Source of the DNA: Polyangiaceae bacterium
GTDB taxonomy: Bacteria > Myxococcota_A > Polyangia > Polyangiales > Polyangiaceae
DNA length: 64,000 nt
Reading direction: 5' to 3'
Assembly: GCA_947475525.1 (NCBI GenBank)
Contig: CANJMI010000007.1
Coordinates: forward strand, 179,047 to 243,046
Under the pieces are notes generated by a model. It worked only from the letters and a program-made list of their open reading frames with translations, made no database searches and was not told where the DNA came from. The translations under genes and the position numbers were made by a program. Positions 1 to 9,593 of this stretch are shown one piece after another. Numbering within the stretch: position 1 is the first letter of the stretch; each line of letters starts with the position of its first letter.

Positions 1-1725
1 CCGCCACAAACGGAGCCAACGCCACCGGACCTTACGTGGCTCGGCGCGCTCGAGAAACCGGACATGCCGGTGCGCTTCGATCCCGCCGTCGTACGCTACC
101 TGACCTACTACAGGGACAACCCGCGCGGGCGCAGCACCCTCGCCGCGTGGGTGAAGCGAAGCGGTCGCTACGGCACAGCGATCCGCAAGGTGCTTCGCGA
201 CCGCGGGCTCCCCGAAGACTTGGTTTGGCTGGCGCTCGTCGAGAGCGGCTTCGATGCGACAATTCACTCGCATGCGGGCGCAGCCGGACTCTGGCAATTC
301 GTGCCTTCCACGGGCCGCGTCTACGGACTGACCGTCACGCGTCGTGTCGACGAGCGCCTCGACCCTGAGCGAGCGACCCACGCCGCAATTCAACACCTCG
401 ACGATCTCCACACGCGATTCGGCAGCTGGGAGCTCGCGTTCGCCGCGTACAACATGGGTTACGGTGGCCTGCTCGCCGCCATCCGAAAATTCAACACGAA
501 CGATTACTGGGAACTCCGCCAGCTCGAAGCGGGCCTTCCTTACGAAACGGCCCTCTACGCCCCAAAGATTTTCAGCATCGCGATCGCTGCCCGCAACTGC
601 AAAGTGTTCGGTTGTGACGGCATCGAACTCGACCCGCCGGAACCCTTTGGCGATATCGCCGTCGACAAAGTTTCCGTTGCGCCTGGCGTGTCCTTGCAGG
701 AACTCAGCTCCGCCATCGGCACGCGCCCAGCCACACTCGAAGCGTTGAACCCGCACCTACTCGGGTCCCGTCTGCCGCCGTTTGAGAACGTCGCGGGGTC
801 ACGCGAGACCTGGACCGTGTACGTGCCGCGCGGCAAAGGTGCGCTCGCGAAGCGTGTCGTGCCCAAAGACGTACCCCCGCGGCAGCTCACCACGTACCGA
901 GTCCGATGGGGGGAGCCGACCGAACACATCGCCGCGCGCTTCGGCACCGGGTCGTCGCACATCGAGAAACTAAACGACCTCAGTCCCGGCGAGTCGACGC
1001 GACCGGGCGCGACCCTTTTTGTGCCTGCCCACGTGCGGCCACGGCCGGACGCCGATGCCGCCGCCGATGTTGCCGGAACTCACGGCCTTGGCAAGACGGG
1101 CAAGCCCATCGTCGTGATTCCGGGCGACGACGTCGCCTACCCGGACCGACGCCGCATGATTTACCAAGCGGTGCTCGGCGACTCAACCGAGGACGTCGCC
1201 GACGCGTGCGGCGTGACGGCGTGGGACCTCCGCCGATGGAACCACATGGACAGCCGCGCCGCGCTGCAAGACGGAATGACGCTGCAAGTCTTCCTGCCGA
1301 AAGACGCCCATCCGCGCGACGTCCTGCTCCTAGACGCCGCCCAACTCGAGCCGATGCCCGTCGCATCGAGTGCGTTCTTCAACCACTTCATCGGTCAGCT
1401 CGGTCGAGACCGTCTCGAGGTCGTGGCTCGCCCCGGCGACACGTGGGCGGCGCTCGCTGGGCGTCACGGCATGTCGGTTGGAATGCTCGAGCGCATCAAT
1501 CAAAAAAGCCGCAGCTCGAAGGTCGAACCCGGCACGAAGGTGGTGGTTTACGAACGGCGCCGCGTCGTCGCACCCACTCCAGCCGCGGCCGAGAGTGAAG
1601 ACCTCGATGTCGATGACGACGATGACGACGACTCGACTGAGACCGCGGCGGGCCCCGCGAACGGGAGCGACTCGCCAACAACCCGGCCACCGGCGACCGA
1701 AGCCCGAAGCCCCTCCGGCGGTTGA
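1..1725 (+). CDS. LysM-containing lytic transglycosylase (MltD-like), 5' end outside window
   Basis: Predicted periplasmic murein lytic transglycosylase cutting glycan strands of peptidoglycan. The frame is open to the left edge, and residues encoded before the first ATG (position 64) still look like the family, so the true start lies upstream. Counted from that ATG, the SLT/GH23 catalytic Glu is E60 in the ALVESGFD motif, followed by GLWQF and the AAYNMGYGG substrate motif. Three LysM-like peptidoglycan-binding repeats follow (about residues 278-325, 365-415 and 460-500), ending in an Asp-rich, low-complexity tail. It is clearly paralogous to the transglycosylase at 29025-30791. No acidic or signal-sequence N-terminus can be seen because of the truncation. 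Confidence 0.88.
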   Translation, partial: PPQTEPTPPDLTWLGALEKPDMPVRFDPAVVRYLTYYRDNPRGRSTLAAWVKRSGRYGTAIRKVLRDRGLPEDLVWLALVESGFDATIHSHAGAAGLWQFVPSTGRVYGLTVTRRVDERLDPERATHAAIQHLDDLHTRFGSWELAFAAYNMGYGGLLAAIRKFNTNDYWELRQLEAGLPYETALYAPKIFSIAIAARNCKVFGCDGIELDPPEPFGDIAVDKVSVAPGVSLQELSSAIGTRPATLEALNPHLLGSRLPPFENVAGSRETWTVYVPRGKGALAKRVVPKDVPPRQLTTYRVRWGEPTEHIAARFGTGSSHIEKLNDLSPGESTRPGATLFVPAHVRPRPDADAAADVAGTHGLGKTGKPIVVIPGDDVAYPDRRRMIYQAVLGDSTEDVADACGVTAWDLRRWNHMDSRAALQDGMTLQVFLPKDAHPRDVLLLDAAQLEPMPVASSAFFNHFIGQLGRDRLEVVARPGDTWAALAGRHGMSVGMLERINQKSRSSKVEPGTKVVVYERRRVVAPTPAAAESEDLDVDDDDDDDSTETAAGPANGSDSPTTRPPATEARSPSGG

Positions 1726-1763
1726 TGTTGCGCGGCAACTTCCCTTCTGGGTAAGTTAGGCCC

Positions 1764-2519
1764 GTGTTTACCATCCGCTCGTTTGGGCATACCGATATAG
1801 GACGCCGCCGCAAACAGAACGAGGACTCGTACCTCCGCAATGACGAGCTGAAGCTCTATGCCGTCGCGGACGGTATGGGCGGACACGCCGCCGGTGAAGT
1901 GGCGAGCGCGGAAGCCGTCGACACAATCTTCGGCATGGTCAAGCGCGGGCTCGTGAACCTCGGACCCGAGAGCGAGCCGCTCACCGAGGAGAAAATCACC
2001 AAAGCTCGTCGCTTGATCGAGTCCGCGATCCAGGGTGCGACCTACATGATCTTCAGCATCAGCGAGGTCGAAGCCAGCAAGAACGGGATGGGAACGACCA
2101 TCAGCGCCGCGTACATCTACAAGAACATGCTCGTGCTCGGACAGGTCGGCGACAGCCGCATCTACCAGATCCGCGACGGCAACGCGACGCAGCTGACCGA
2201 GGACCACACGCTCGTGGGCTGGCAGATGAAACAGGGCCTTATCACCGAGGAAGAGGCCAAAGTATCACCGCACCGCAACGTCATCACGCGCTCGGTCGGC
2301 GGTCGGGAGTACGTCGAAGTCGACACGATGGTGATCGAGCTGCAGCGCGGCGATCGCTACCTTCTGTGCTCCGATGGCCTCCACGGCTACGTCACAGAAA
2401 ATGAGATCCCAGAGTTCGTCGAGCTCGGCGGTGACAACGCCACGCGCGCGTTCATTCAGCTCGCCAACGATCGCGGCGGCGCGGACAACATCACCGCCGT
2501 GCTCGTCGAAGTCGACTGA
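1764..2519 (+). CDS. PP2C-family serine/threonine protein phosphatase
   Basis: Cytosolic metal-dependent protein phosphatase (PPM/PP2C, Stp/PppA-like), 251 aa, a typical size for a stand-alone catalytic domain. The start is a GTG, 38 bp after the transglycosylase stop. Metal-site motifs are present: N19-E20-D21, the VADGMGGHAAGE block with D36-G37, GDSRIY in the middle and GGADNITAVL near the C-terminus. It probably opposes Hanks-type kinases. A T6SS with FHA and TagF proteins lies 10 kb away. In Pseudomonas the PpkA-PppA-Fha pathway controls T6SS firing, so a link is possible but is inference only, and no kinase is in the window. The gene ends 4 bp from the convergent ddl stop. Confidence 0.92.
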   Translation: MFTIRSFGHTDIGRRRKQNEDSYLRNDELKLYAVADGMGGHAAGEVASAEAVDTIFGMVKRGLVNLGPESEPLTEEKITKARRLIESAIQGATYMIFSISEVEASKNGMGTTISAAYIYKNMLVLGQVGDSRIYQIRDGNATQLTEDHTLVGWQMKQGLITEEEAKVSPHRNVITRSVGGREYVEVDTMVIELQRGDRYLLCSDGLHGYVTENEIPEFVELGGDNATRAFIQLANDRGGADNITAVLVEVD

Positions 2520-2523
2520 CGAA

Positions 2524-3624
2524 TCAGCCGACGCAGCCGCGCCTCGCCACGCCTTCGGACGCTGACGCTGCACCGTGATCGCGTGCGGCATCCTGCTGCG
2601 ATGACGTCGCAATAACGCCGTCACGGCGGCGCATCACGCCTGAGCGCCGCGGGGCGCTTTCCACGTCCCGATTCGGCGTGTGAAGCTTTGCCCCGGCGAG
2701 GATCCGCTCGCAGAGATCGCCAAACTCCCAGCCTGCATGACGCGCGATCTTCGGCAAAAGGCTGGTCTGCGTCATCCCAGGAAGTGTGTTCACCTCGAGG
2801 ACGTACTCGTTCTCACCAGGCGTCACGAGCAAATCGACGCGGGCCGCACCGGTCACTTCGAGCGCCTCGCAAGCGCGCACGGCGAGATTCAATACGTTCT
2901 GGTAGCGGGCCGACGTGAGGCGGGCCGGCATGTGGTACTCGCTCGCGCCGGGCGTGTACTTCGCGTGGTAGTCGTACATGCCGCCGTTTTTCGGACAGAT
3001 CTCGATTGCGCCGAGCGGCTTGCCATCGAGCATCGCAACATTGACCTCCGAGCCTTCGATGAAGCGCTCAACCATCGCGTGGTCGTCGACCTCGAAAACC
3101 TTCTCGAACGCACGCGCAAGCTCCGGCAGCGATCGCACCTTCGAGAGCGCGATGCTCGAGCCCTCACCTCGCGGCTTGACGACGACTGGAAAGCCGAAGT
3201 GACGATGCACAGCCTCGATGTCCGAGAGGTCATCGTCGACGGTGACCGAGTAGTAGGGCGGCGTCGGGACGTTGTGGAGGAGGAAGAGTTCCTTGCTCTT
3301 CTTTTTGTCCATCGCCAGTGCGCTCGCGAGCACGCTCGAACCCGTATACGGGAGCTGCGCCACTTCGAGGAGTCCTTGAACGCAGCCATCCTCGCCCATG
3401 CGACCGTGCAGCGCGAGGAACGCCACATCGATACGGGCGCGGTGAATTGCCTGCAGGAGGTCGAGGCCTCGAGACGCCTCGTTGCGACTCGACTGCGGAA
3501 TGACGACGCGAACAACGTCGTGGCCGCGCTTGCCAAGTGCTTCGGCAACGGCGTCCCCGGTATTCAGGGAAACATCGTGCTCGCCCGACCAACCACCCAT
3601 GATGACTCCGACCCGTGTGCTCAT
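2524..3624 (-). CDS. ddl: D-alanine--D-alanine ligase
   Basis: ATP-grasp ligase making D-Ala-D-Ala for peptidoglycan precursors in the cytosol. The N-terminus carries the family GGWSGEHDVS motif, then ALHGRMGEDGCVQG, the ATP-grasp loop RGEGSSIAL and the C-terminal EVNTLPGMT metal/phosphate motif. The start is the ATG at 3624, preceded by GGAGG. The open frame runs much further upstream, but that extension overlaps the OmpA-like gene on the other strand and lacks family similarity. At 366 aa the protein is longer than the usual 300-320 aa; the extra part is a C-terminal tail of about 50 residues rich in Arg and Ala with no recognised domain. Confidence 0.95.
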   Translation of the reverse strand: MSTRVGVIMGGWSGEHDVSLNTGDAVAEALGKRGHDVVRVVIPQSSRNEASRGLDLLQAIHRARIDVAFLALHGRMGEDGCVQGLLEVAQLPYTGSSVLASALAMDKKKSKELFLLHNVPTPPYYSVTVDDDLSDIEAVHRHFGFPVVVKPRGEGSSIALSKVRSLPELARAFEKVFEVDDHAMVERFIEGSEVNVAMLDGKPLGAIEICPKNGGMYDYHAKYTPGASEYHMPARLTSARYQNVLNLAVRACEALEVTGAARVDLLVTPGENEYVLEVNTLPGMTQTSLLPKIARHAGWEFGDLCERILAGAKLHTPNRDVESAPRRSGVMRRRDGVIATSSQQDAARDHGAASASEGVARRGCVG

Positions 3625-3802
3625 CTCGATTCGTTCCTCCAACAAGTTCACGACCCCCACGGCCCTACCAGTCGCTCCGCGGAACGGACAAACTTGCTGC
3701 GTATGACTTGAAGAAACGCTTCGGTAAGCAGTTCTTTCTGTGCGTCTTCGTACGGGAGGTTTCTTGAGAGGTTGACCGCTCTCCGCGTATTCTTCGTGGA
3801 CC

Positions 3803-4573
3803 ATGTCCTCCTGCGTCCGCTCGTTGTCGTTGTCTCTCCTCCTTGCCGCCTGCGCCAACGTGCCTCCTCCGCGCCCGGTGCCCCCCCAAGAAGGACGCGC
3901 AGCGCGACCCGAGTGGTACCCCGAAGTCCCCTGGACGGCTGAAGGGTCCGACGGGCACGTATTTCTCGAAGGCAAAGTCGTGTTCGACACAGGCAAAGCG
4001 GCGATTCGGCCTGCGGCCGAGCGCGTGCTAAACGACCTCCTAGCGTACCTCAACGCGAACCCCGAGGTGACGCGGCTCCGCGTCGAGGGGCACACCGATC
4101 CGCGTGCCGGCGAAGACCTGAACCAAAAGCTTTCCGAGAAACGCGCGCTCGCCGTCGCCGATTGGCTCGTCGACCACGGCATCGCCAACGATCGAATCCT
4201 CGCGGTCGCGTTCGGCGAAATCCAGCCCCTCTGGCCCAACACGAACGCCGCGGCGATGCAGGAAAACCGGCGGGCGGAATTTCACGTGGCCGAAGTCAGC
4301 GGCAATCGCTTTCAAGGAGAGGACCCGAGCAAAGGCGGCCTCGTCATCTACGTTAAGAGCAAAGAAGAGCGCGATGCCGAAAACCGGAAGGCTCCCCCGC
4401 CTAGCACGAAGATGCCCGCGGTGAAGGCCGAGCTCGACGTGATCAAGGCTACGGAAGCCAAGAAGGCACGCGATCTTCTCGATGATCCGGAGCCACCCGC
4501 GGCCACCCCGGTCGTGCTGCCCGGCGCCAAAGAAGGCGACACCGGTGGCAAGGGCGCCGCTCCCAAAAAGTAG
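3803..4573 (+). CDS. OmpA-family lipoprotein (Pal-like peptidoglycan-binding)
   Basis: Predicted outer-membrane lipoprotein: a short signal peptide ends in LLLAAC with the lipidated Cys at residue 17. After a Pro-rich stretch there is an OmpA-like domain (about residues 50-150) with VFDTGKAAIRP, LRVEGHTDPRAG, LSEKRALAVADWL and an ENRRAEF end motif, the usual diaminopimelate-binding fold of Pal/OmpA proteins. The C-terminal 100 residues are charged, Lys/Pro/Ala-rich and probably disordered. 178 bp separate it from the divergent ddl start. It could help anchor the outer membrane to peptidoglycan; assignment to Pal itself is not justified because no tol genes are nearby. Confidence 0.9.
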   Translation: MSSCVRSLSLSLLLAACANVPPPRPVPPQEGRAARPEWYPEVPWTAEGSDGHVFLEGKVVFDTGKAAIRPAAERVLNDLLAYLNANPEVTRLRVEGHTDPRAGEDLNQKLSEKRALAVADWLVDHGIANDRILAVAFGEIQPLWPNTNAAAMQENRRAEFHVAEVSGNRFQGEDPSKGGLVIYVKSKEERDAENRKAPPPSTKMPAVKAELDVIKATEAKKARDLLDDPEPPAATPVVLPGAKEGDTGGKGAAPKK

Positions 4574-4585
4574 CTGCGAGCAGCC

Positions 4586-6931
4586 TCAAGGCGTCAGGTG
4601 ACGCGCGACTGAGCTCGGGTTGCGGTAACTCGTGAGCATCTCTTTTACGGAGCGGATCGACGTGTCGTAATCGAGAACGTTGCCCTTCGGGGTCGCGTAC
4701 TCGAGGTAGAGGTTGTCATCCGTCGAGACGATACCGCGACCGTCGGACTCTGCCACGAATCGGTCGAGTTCCGGCCCCGAGAGGATGAGGCGGTCAATCA
4801 GTGATTCGAGACTCGCACCCCCGAGCGTCTCACGAATTGCGTCGTGACTCTCGAGGCCTTGAAGCGCCGCGCGCGACGCCGTCAGCGGAGCCTGTGACGC
4901 GACGATGATTCCCTGGTTCCCCCCGACGAAAAGGGCGACGTTTGGGAACACTTCGCGCATCGTCCGCAGAACGACGGCAAGCTCACGCCGATGGATGTGG
5001 TGAAGCTGCAGCCACTGCTGGAGCACGCCCTGCCCCGTCATGCGCTCGCGGCAGAGCTCGTAGAATTCGCGGCTGTACAGGTTCGCCGCGCCCGCGAACC
5101 ACACGCTCGAGAGCTCGATGGTGATGAGGTCGTAGGGCTCGCGCGCGAGCAGGAGATGGTTCCGACCATCGTTCATCACGAGGCGAACGCGCGGGTCCGC
5201 AAACGCATGACGGTTCGGCACCTCGAAGTAGCGCCCGGCGGCCTCGACGATCGCAGGCGAAATTTCCGCAACGTCGATTCGGCGGTACGGATAGGCCTCC
5301 ACTGTACCGAGCGTCGTCCCCGTTCCGAGGCCGACCACGAGCACGCGCTCGAACGCCTTCACGAAGAGCGATGGAAAGTGCGCAAAGCTTCGCTGCGCAG
5401 AGACCTCCCAGCCGTTGTCGCCCTGGAATTTTCCGTTCGTGTACATCGTCAGCGTCTCACCGCGCCGCGCGACGCTGGTGAGGCCGCCATGGACGTCCTC
5501 TGCGACGAAGACGAGCTCCTCGGGCGAAGCCGCTGCCGCGAAGTAGACGTTCGCGCCGTTCGTCATCACCTTCATGTCCCAAGGCGGCAGCACGAGCACG
5601 CCGAGGAGCGTGAAGGCCGCGCTGACGTAAGCGACGCGCTTGCCATCGCCGAGCCGCCAAGCCGCGGCGAGCCCCATCGTCGCGAACGAAAACGCGACGA
5701 GCTTGAGCGTACGTTCCGAGCCCAGCCACGGCAGGATGAAGTAGCCAAATGCGAGGGACCCCACGATCGACCCTACGGTATTAATCGCCGTCAGTTGGCC
5801 AACGCGCTTGCCGACGTCGGCACGTGCAGCCACACGTCGCAACAAGAGCGGATACGTAAGTCCCATGCAGACCGTCGGGAGCGCCAACGCCACGAAGGCC
5901 ACGAGCGCGCGTACAAGCTCGCGTCCCGCCCAGGAGTCGACGCGACCGCCGATCCATAAAAACACCAGCGTGAGGCGCCCGAGCAGGGGCAGCGTGGCAA
6001 GGAGTGCGAGCGCGGCAGCACCGAGCGCCATCGGCAACGCCGCGGCCGCAAAGCGACGTTCGAGCCAGCCGGCAACGGTCGCCCCCGCGCCGAGGCACGT
6101 CAGAAACACCGCGAGCATCAAGCCGAACGCGTAGGCACTGTTGCCGATCAAGAGCGCGAGCAGATGCGTATCGACGACCTCCGCGCCGAAGACGAAGACG
6201 CCCGACGCGAGCGCCAGGCCGGCGAGGAGCCCGCGATCGGGCAACTCACCCGCCAAAGCATCCGCCTGGTCTTCAGAGTCGCCAGCCGTGCCGACCCCGT
6301 CCGCGTCGCGACCGAGGAGCATCGCCGTCACGCCGATGGCGACATTGATCAGCGCCGCGGCGCGCATGGTGTTGGTGAGACCGAGCCAAGGCAAGACCGC
6401 GTAGGCACTGACCAGCGCGCCCACGGCTCCACCAAGCGTGTTCGCCGCATAGAGTGCCGCCAAGCGTCGCTTCGAGGTTTCTGCGTCCAAAGCGGTCGCG
6501 CCAGCGAGCGCACGCGCGAGCATCGGCATCGTCACGCCCATCGCGATCGTCGGGATTACGACCACCATCGCCGTTAAGGTCGCTCGCACCACGGTCACCG
6601 CAACCAGCGAGTCAGGCGTCGCCGCGACGAGCGCGCGGTACGCACTCGCAACGACGTCGAAAAACAGCGGAGTGAGCGCACACACCAATCCCACGAGGAC
6701 CTCGGCTACGCCGTAGACGAAGAGCGGCCGCCGAACGCGACTCGCGAAGCGCCCACCGAGATGCGAGCCAAGCGCGAGCCCGCCCATGAACGCCGCCAGC
6801 ACGGCGCTGACCGCGTAGGCCGTCGCGCCATAGATCGTCGCGAGCTTTTTCCCGAACGCAACCTGATAGAGGAGCGCCGTCGCGCCAGAGGTCAAGAACA
6901 GCAGCGCAATGATGCGAAATCGTGCTAACAA
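4586..6931 (-). CDS. Polytopic membrane protein with C-terminal spermidine-synthase-like domain
   Basis: 781 aa. The first 470 or so residues form roughly a dozen hydrophobic segments arranged as two similar halves (PWLGLTNTMRAAALIN in the first, PWLGSERTLKLVAFS in the second). The C-terminal third is a Rossmann-fold aminopropyltransferase/methyltransferase-like domain with VVGLGTGTTLG near residue 535 and an acidic DVAEISP strand. Fused membrane spermidine-synthase-like proteins are widespread and mostly uncharacterised, so a polyamine product should not be assumed. The frame has an in-frame TAG just upstream of TTG 6931, which makes that TTG the most upstream start. The start regions overlap by 10 bp with the longest reading of the divergent rlmN. 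Confidence 0.85.
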   Translation of the reverse strand: MLARFRIIALLFLTSGATALLYQVAFGKKLATIYGATAYAVSAVLAAFMGGLALGSHLGGRFASRVRRPLFVYGVAEVLVGLVCALTPLFFDVVASAYRALVAATPDSLVAVTVVRATLTAMVVVIPTIAMGVTMPMLARALAGATALDAETSKRRLAALYAANTLGGAVGALVSAYAVLPWLGLTNTMRAAALINVAIGVTAMLLGRDADGVGTAGDSEDQADALAGELPDRGLLAGLALASGVFVFGAEVVDTHLLALLIGNSAYAFGLMLAVFLTCLGAGATVAGWLERRFAAAALPMALGAAALALLATLPLLGRLTLVFLWIGGRVDSWAGRELVRALVAFVALALPTVCMGLTYPLLLRRVAARADVGKRVGQLTAINTVGSIVGSLAFGYFILPWLGSERTLKLVAFSFATMGLAAAWRLGDGKRVAYVSAAFTLLGVLVLPPWDMKVMTNGANVYFAAAASPEELVFVAEDVHGGLTSVARRGETLTMYTNGKFQGDNGWEVSAQRSFAHFPSLFVKAFERVLVVGLGTGTTLGTVEAYPYRRIDVAEISPAIVEAAGRYFEVPNRHAFADPRVRLVMNDGRNHLLLAREPYDLITIELSSVWFAGAANLYSREFYELCRERMTGQGVLQQWLQLHHIHRRELAVVLRTMREVFPNVALFVGGNQGIIVASQAPLTASRAALQGLESHDAIRETLGGASLESLIDRLILSGPELDRFVAESDGRGIVSTDDNLYLEYATPKGNVLDYDTSIRSVKEMLTSYRNPSSVARHLTP

Positions 6932-6972
6932 AACGAACGGACGCTAACCCTCCGCTAGCGCGCACGCAACGA

Positions 6973-8172
6973 ATGAGCGGCCCCCAACCCACGGATCTCC
7001 ACCCGCTCGAGCGTCTGCCCGAAGAGTGGCGTGCGTGGATGCAGGCGCGACGGCAGCCCACCTACCGCGGCGACCAGGTGTTCGAGTGGCTGCACGGCCG
7101 CAACCTCGCCGACCCGGCCGCGATGACGAACCTGCCCGCGGAGCTGCGTGATGAGCTCACCACGGTGGGCCTCGCGGTGCCAGCAACAGTAGCCCACGTG
7201 CACCGCTCGACGGACGGAAGTCGAAAGCTCCTCGTCGACCTCGGCGACGACTGCCGCATCGAGACGGTCCTTCTCCCGATGACGCGCGGCAGCGACGACG
7301 CCGACCTCGCGGACAGCGAAGACGAAGATGGAGAAGACGGCGGCGAGGGGGAGCACGGTGAGCACCGAGCGGGAAACGCGAGCGGCGGACCTGCGACTCG
7401 AGTCTCACAGTGCCTCTCGACGCAAGTCGGCTGCGCGATGGGCTGCGTGTTCTGCGCGAGCGGAATTGCGGGCCTGAAGCGCAACATGACCGCGGCCGAA
7501 ATCGTGGCGCAGGTTTCGTTGGGCCGGAAATCGCTCGGACCCGATGAGGCGCTACGCAACCTGGTCTTCATGGGCATGGGCGAGCCGCTTCACAACTACG
7601 ACGCCACGGTGCGCGCGATCCGCATCCTCACCCATCCGAAGGGCCTTGGCCTCGCCCCACGTCGAATCACCGTCTCGACCTCGGGCCTCGTTCCGGAAAT
7701 CGGCAAGTTCGGAGCGGAATTCGGCGGAAAGGTGGGCTTGGCCATCTCGCTCCACCAGGCCGACGACGCGAAGCGCTCGGCGCTGATGCCGTTGAACAAG
7801 CGTTATCCGATCCGCGAGCTGCTGGACGCGGTGCGAAAGTACCCGCTCGACCGCCGACGCCGCGTCACGATCGAGTACACGCTCGTCGCCGGTCAGAACG
7901 ACGCACCCGAGGATGCACGCCGCCTCGCGCGGCTGCTCGCGAACCTCCAGGTGAAGGTCAACTTGATCCCCATGAATCCTATCGAGCACTCGACACTCGG
8001 GCCTCCGCCAGCGCCGCGCGTAGCTGAGTTTCAGGCGTACCTGCAGAGCACCGGCCTGCTGTGTTTCGTGCGTCGACGGCGCGGAGATGACGTCGCCGCC
8101 GCATGCGGCCAGCTCGTCCTCGAAGGCGAGCGTCCCAACGCGCGCTTTGTATCGCGGCAACCACGCGGCTGA
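6973..8172 (+). CDS. rlmN: 23S rRNA (adenine-2503-C2)-methyltransferase RlmN
   Basis: Radical-SAM enzyme that methylates A2503 of 23S rRNA, and tRNA in some species. The iron-sulfur cluster motif CAMGCVFC gives Cys154, 158 and 161; GMGEPLHNYD and the C-terminal RRGDDVAAACGQL motif with the methyl-carrier Cys are intact. The ATG at 6973 is chosen because the family N-terminus begins near there; an in-frame ATG at 6922 would overlap the divergent gene. Unusual: a Gly/Glu/Asp-rich insert of about 30 residues (roughly 107-140) sits just before the radical-SAM core, at the junction with the N-terminal accessory domain, where typical RlmN has only a short loop. Confidence 0.95.
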   Translation: MSGPQPTDLHPLERLPEEWRAWMQARRQPTYRGDQVFEWLHGRNLADPAAMTNLPAELRDELTTVGLAVPATVAHVHRSTDGSRKLLVDLGDDCRIETVLLPMTRGSDDADLADSEDEDGEDGGEGEHGEHRAGNASGGPATRVSQCLSTQVGCAMGCVFCASGIAGLKRNMTAAEIVAQVSLGRKSLGPDEALRNLVFMGMGEPLHNYDATVRAIRILTHPKGLGLAPRRITVSTSGLVPEIGKFGAEFGGKVGLAISLHQADDAKRSALMPLNKRYPIRELLDAVRKYPLDRRRRVTIEYTLVAGQNDAPEDARRLARLLANLQVKVNLIPMNPIEHSTLGPPPAPRVAEFQAYLQSTGLLCFVRRRRGDDVAAACGQLVLEGERPNARFVSRQPRG

Positions 8173-8186
8173 GGTATCTCCTTTAC

Positions 8187-9593
8187 GTGTTCGCCAAGCT
8201 GATGGTCGCCAACCGCGGCGAGATCGCCTGCCGCGTGATCCGCACAGCAAAAAAACTGGGGATCCCGACGCTCGCCGTGTACTCGGAGGCCGATGCCACG
8301 GCACCGCACGTCGCGCTCGCCGATGAGTCCGTATGCATCGGTCCACCACCCGTGGCGCAGAGCTATCTCTCCATCGAGAAGCTCGTGTCGGTGGCCAAAA
8401 GTCACGGCGTCACGGCGGTCCATCCGGGCTACGGGCTGCTGAGCGAGAACGAGGGCTTCGCGCGCGCACTCGCAGCCGCCGGCATCACGTTCGTCGGCCC
8501 TTCTCCCGAAGTGCTCGAAGCATTCGGCGACAAGATCAAAGCGCGGCACGTCGCGCGCGCGGCCGGCGTTTCGCCACCTCCTGGAACGGATGGCCCGATC
8601 GCCATCGACGACGCCGAAACACTCGCGAAGGAGGCGGAACGCATCGGCTACCCACTGCTCGTTAAAGCGGCAGGTGGCGGCGGCGGCATCGGCATGCAAG
8701 TCGTCACGAAAGACAAGCAGCTCGCGAAGGCCGTCGCCTCGTGCAGCGATCGCGGCCGCTCCGCATTCGGCGATCCGCGCGTCTATCTGGAGCGATACGT
8801 CACGTCGCCCAAGCACATCGAAGTGCAGGTCCTCTGCGACGGGCATGGCAACGCCGTCACCGTCGGTGAGCGCGAGTGCAGCATGCAGCGGCGCCATCAA
8901 AAGATCATCGAGGAAGCCCCGTCGGCGGCGCCGTTTTTCGAAGGTGAACAAGGCGCTGCACGGCGGGCCGCTCTCCACGAAGCTGCACTTGGTATCGTCA
9001 CGAGCGTCGGCTACCGCGGAGCCGGGACAGTGGAATTCGTGGCGTCCGAGAGCGGCGAACTTTTCTTCCTCGAAGTCAACGCGCGCCTTCAGGTCGAGCA
9101 CTGCGTCACCGAGATGTGCTCGGGACTCGACCTCGTCGAGGAGCAACTCCGCATCGCGGCGGGCCTCCCCATCTCCACGGCGGCAAGGAGAAAAGCGCAT
9201 GCGATTGCACTGCAAGGCCACTCGATCGAAGCCCGCGTCTACGCCGAAGATCCTGCGCGTCACTTCGCGCCCCAGCCCGGGCACCTCGAGAAACTCACCT
9301 GGCCAGCACCGCGCCCTTGGCTGCGAGTCGAAGCGGGCTACACCGAGGGGATGGACGTGACGCCGTATTACGATCCGATGCTGGCGAAGCTCGTGGTCCA
9401 CGGCGACACGCGGCACCAAGCCATCGAACGGCTCGATGAAGTCCTCGCGGAGTCGAGCATCCGACTCGTAGGGGCAGCCGGTCTCGCCACGACGAATCTC
9501 TCATTTTGCCGGCAGCTCTTGGCATCGTCCGCCTTCGTGGACGCAACGTACGACACCTCTTTCGCGGAAGCGCTCGCCAAAGGAACACGATGA
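8187..9593 (+). CDS. Biotin carboxylase subunit of an acyl-CoA carboxylase (AccC-like)
   Basis: ATP-dependent carboxylation of a biotinylated carrier protein. 468 aa from GTG 8187, with GAGG about 12 nt upstream. The N-terminus gives the family MVANRGEIACRVIRT motif; HPGYGLLSEN, the Gly-rich ATP loop AAGGGGGIGM, ERECSMQRRHQKIIEE and EVNARLQVEH are all present. No biotin-carrier or carboxyltransferase gene is adjacent, so whether it serves acetyl-CoA or another acyl-CoA carboxylase cannot be decided here. Its stop overlaps the start of the next gene as ATGA (9590-9593), which indicates translational coupling. Confidence 0.93.
   Translation: MFAKLMVANRGEIACRVIRTAKKLGIPTLAVYSEADATAPHVALADESVCIGPPPVAQSYLSIEKLVSVAKSHGVTAVHPGYGLLSENEGFARALAAAGITFVGPSPEVLEAFGDKIKARHVARAAGVSPPPGTDGPIAIDDAETLAKEAERIGYPLLVKAAGGGGGIGMQVVTKDKQLAKAVASCSDRGRSAFGDPRVYLERYVTSPKHIEVQVLCDGHGNAVTVGERECSMQRRHQKIIEEAPSAAPFFEGEQGAARRAALHEAALGIVTSVGYRGAGTVEFVASESGELFFLEVNARLQVEHCVTEMCSGLDLVEEQLRIAAGLPISTAARRKAHAIALQGHSIEARVYAEDPARHFAPQPGHLEKLTWPAPRPWLRVEAGYTEGMDVTPYYDPMLAKLVVHGDTRHQAIERLDEVLAESSIRLVGAAGLATTNLSFCRQLLASSAFVDATYDTSFAEALAKGTR

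Noticed and set aside
3625..4242. N-terminal extension of the ddl frame by 206 codons
   Set aside because: It overlaps the OmpA-like lipoprotein on the other strand, has no family similarity, and the ATG at 3624 has a strong ribosome-binding site and the correct Ddl N-terminus.
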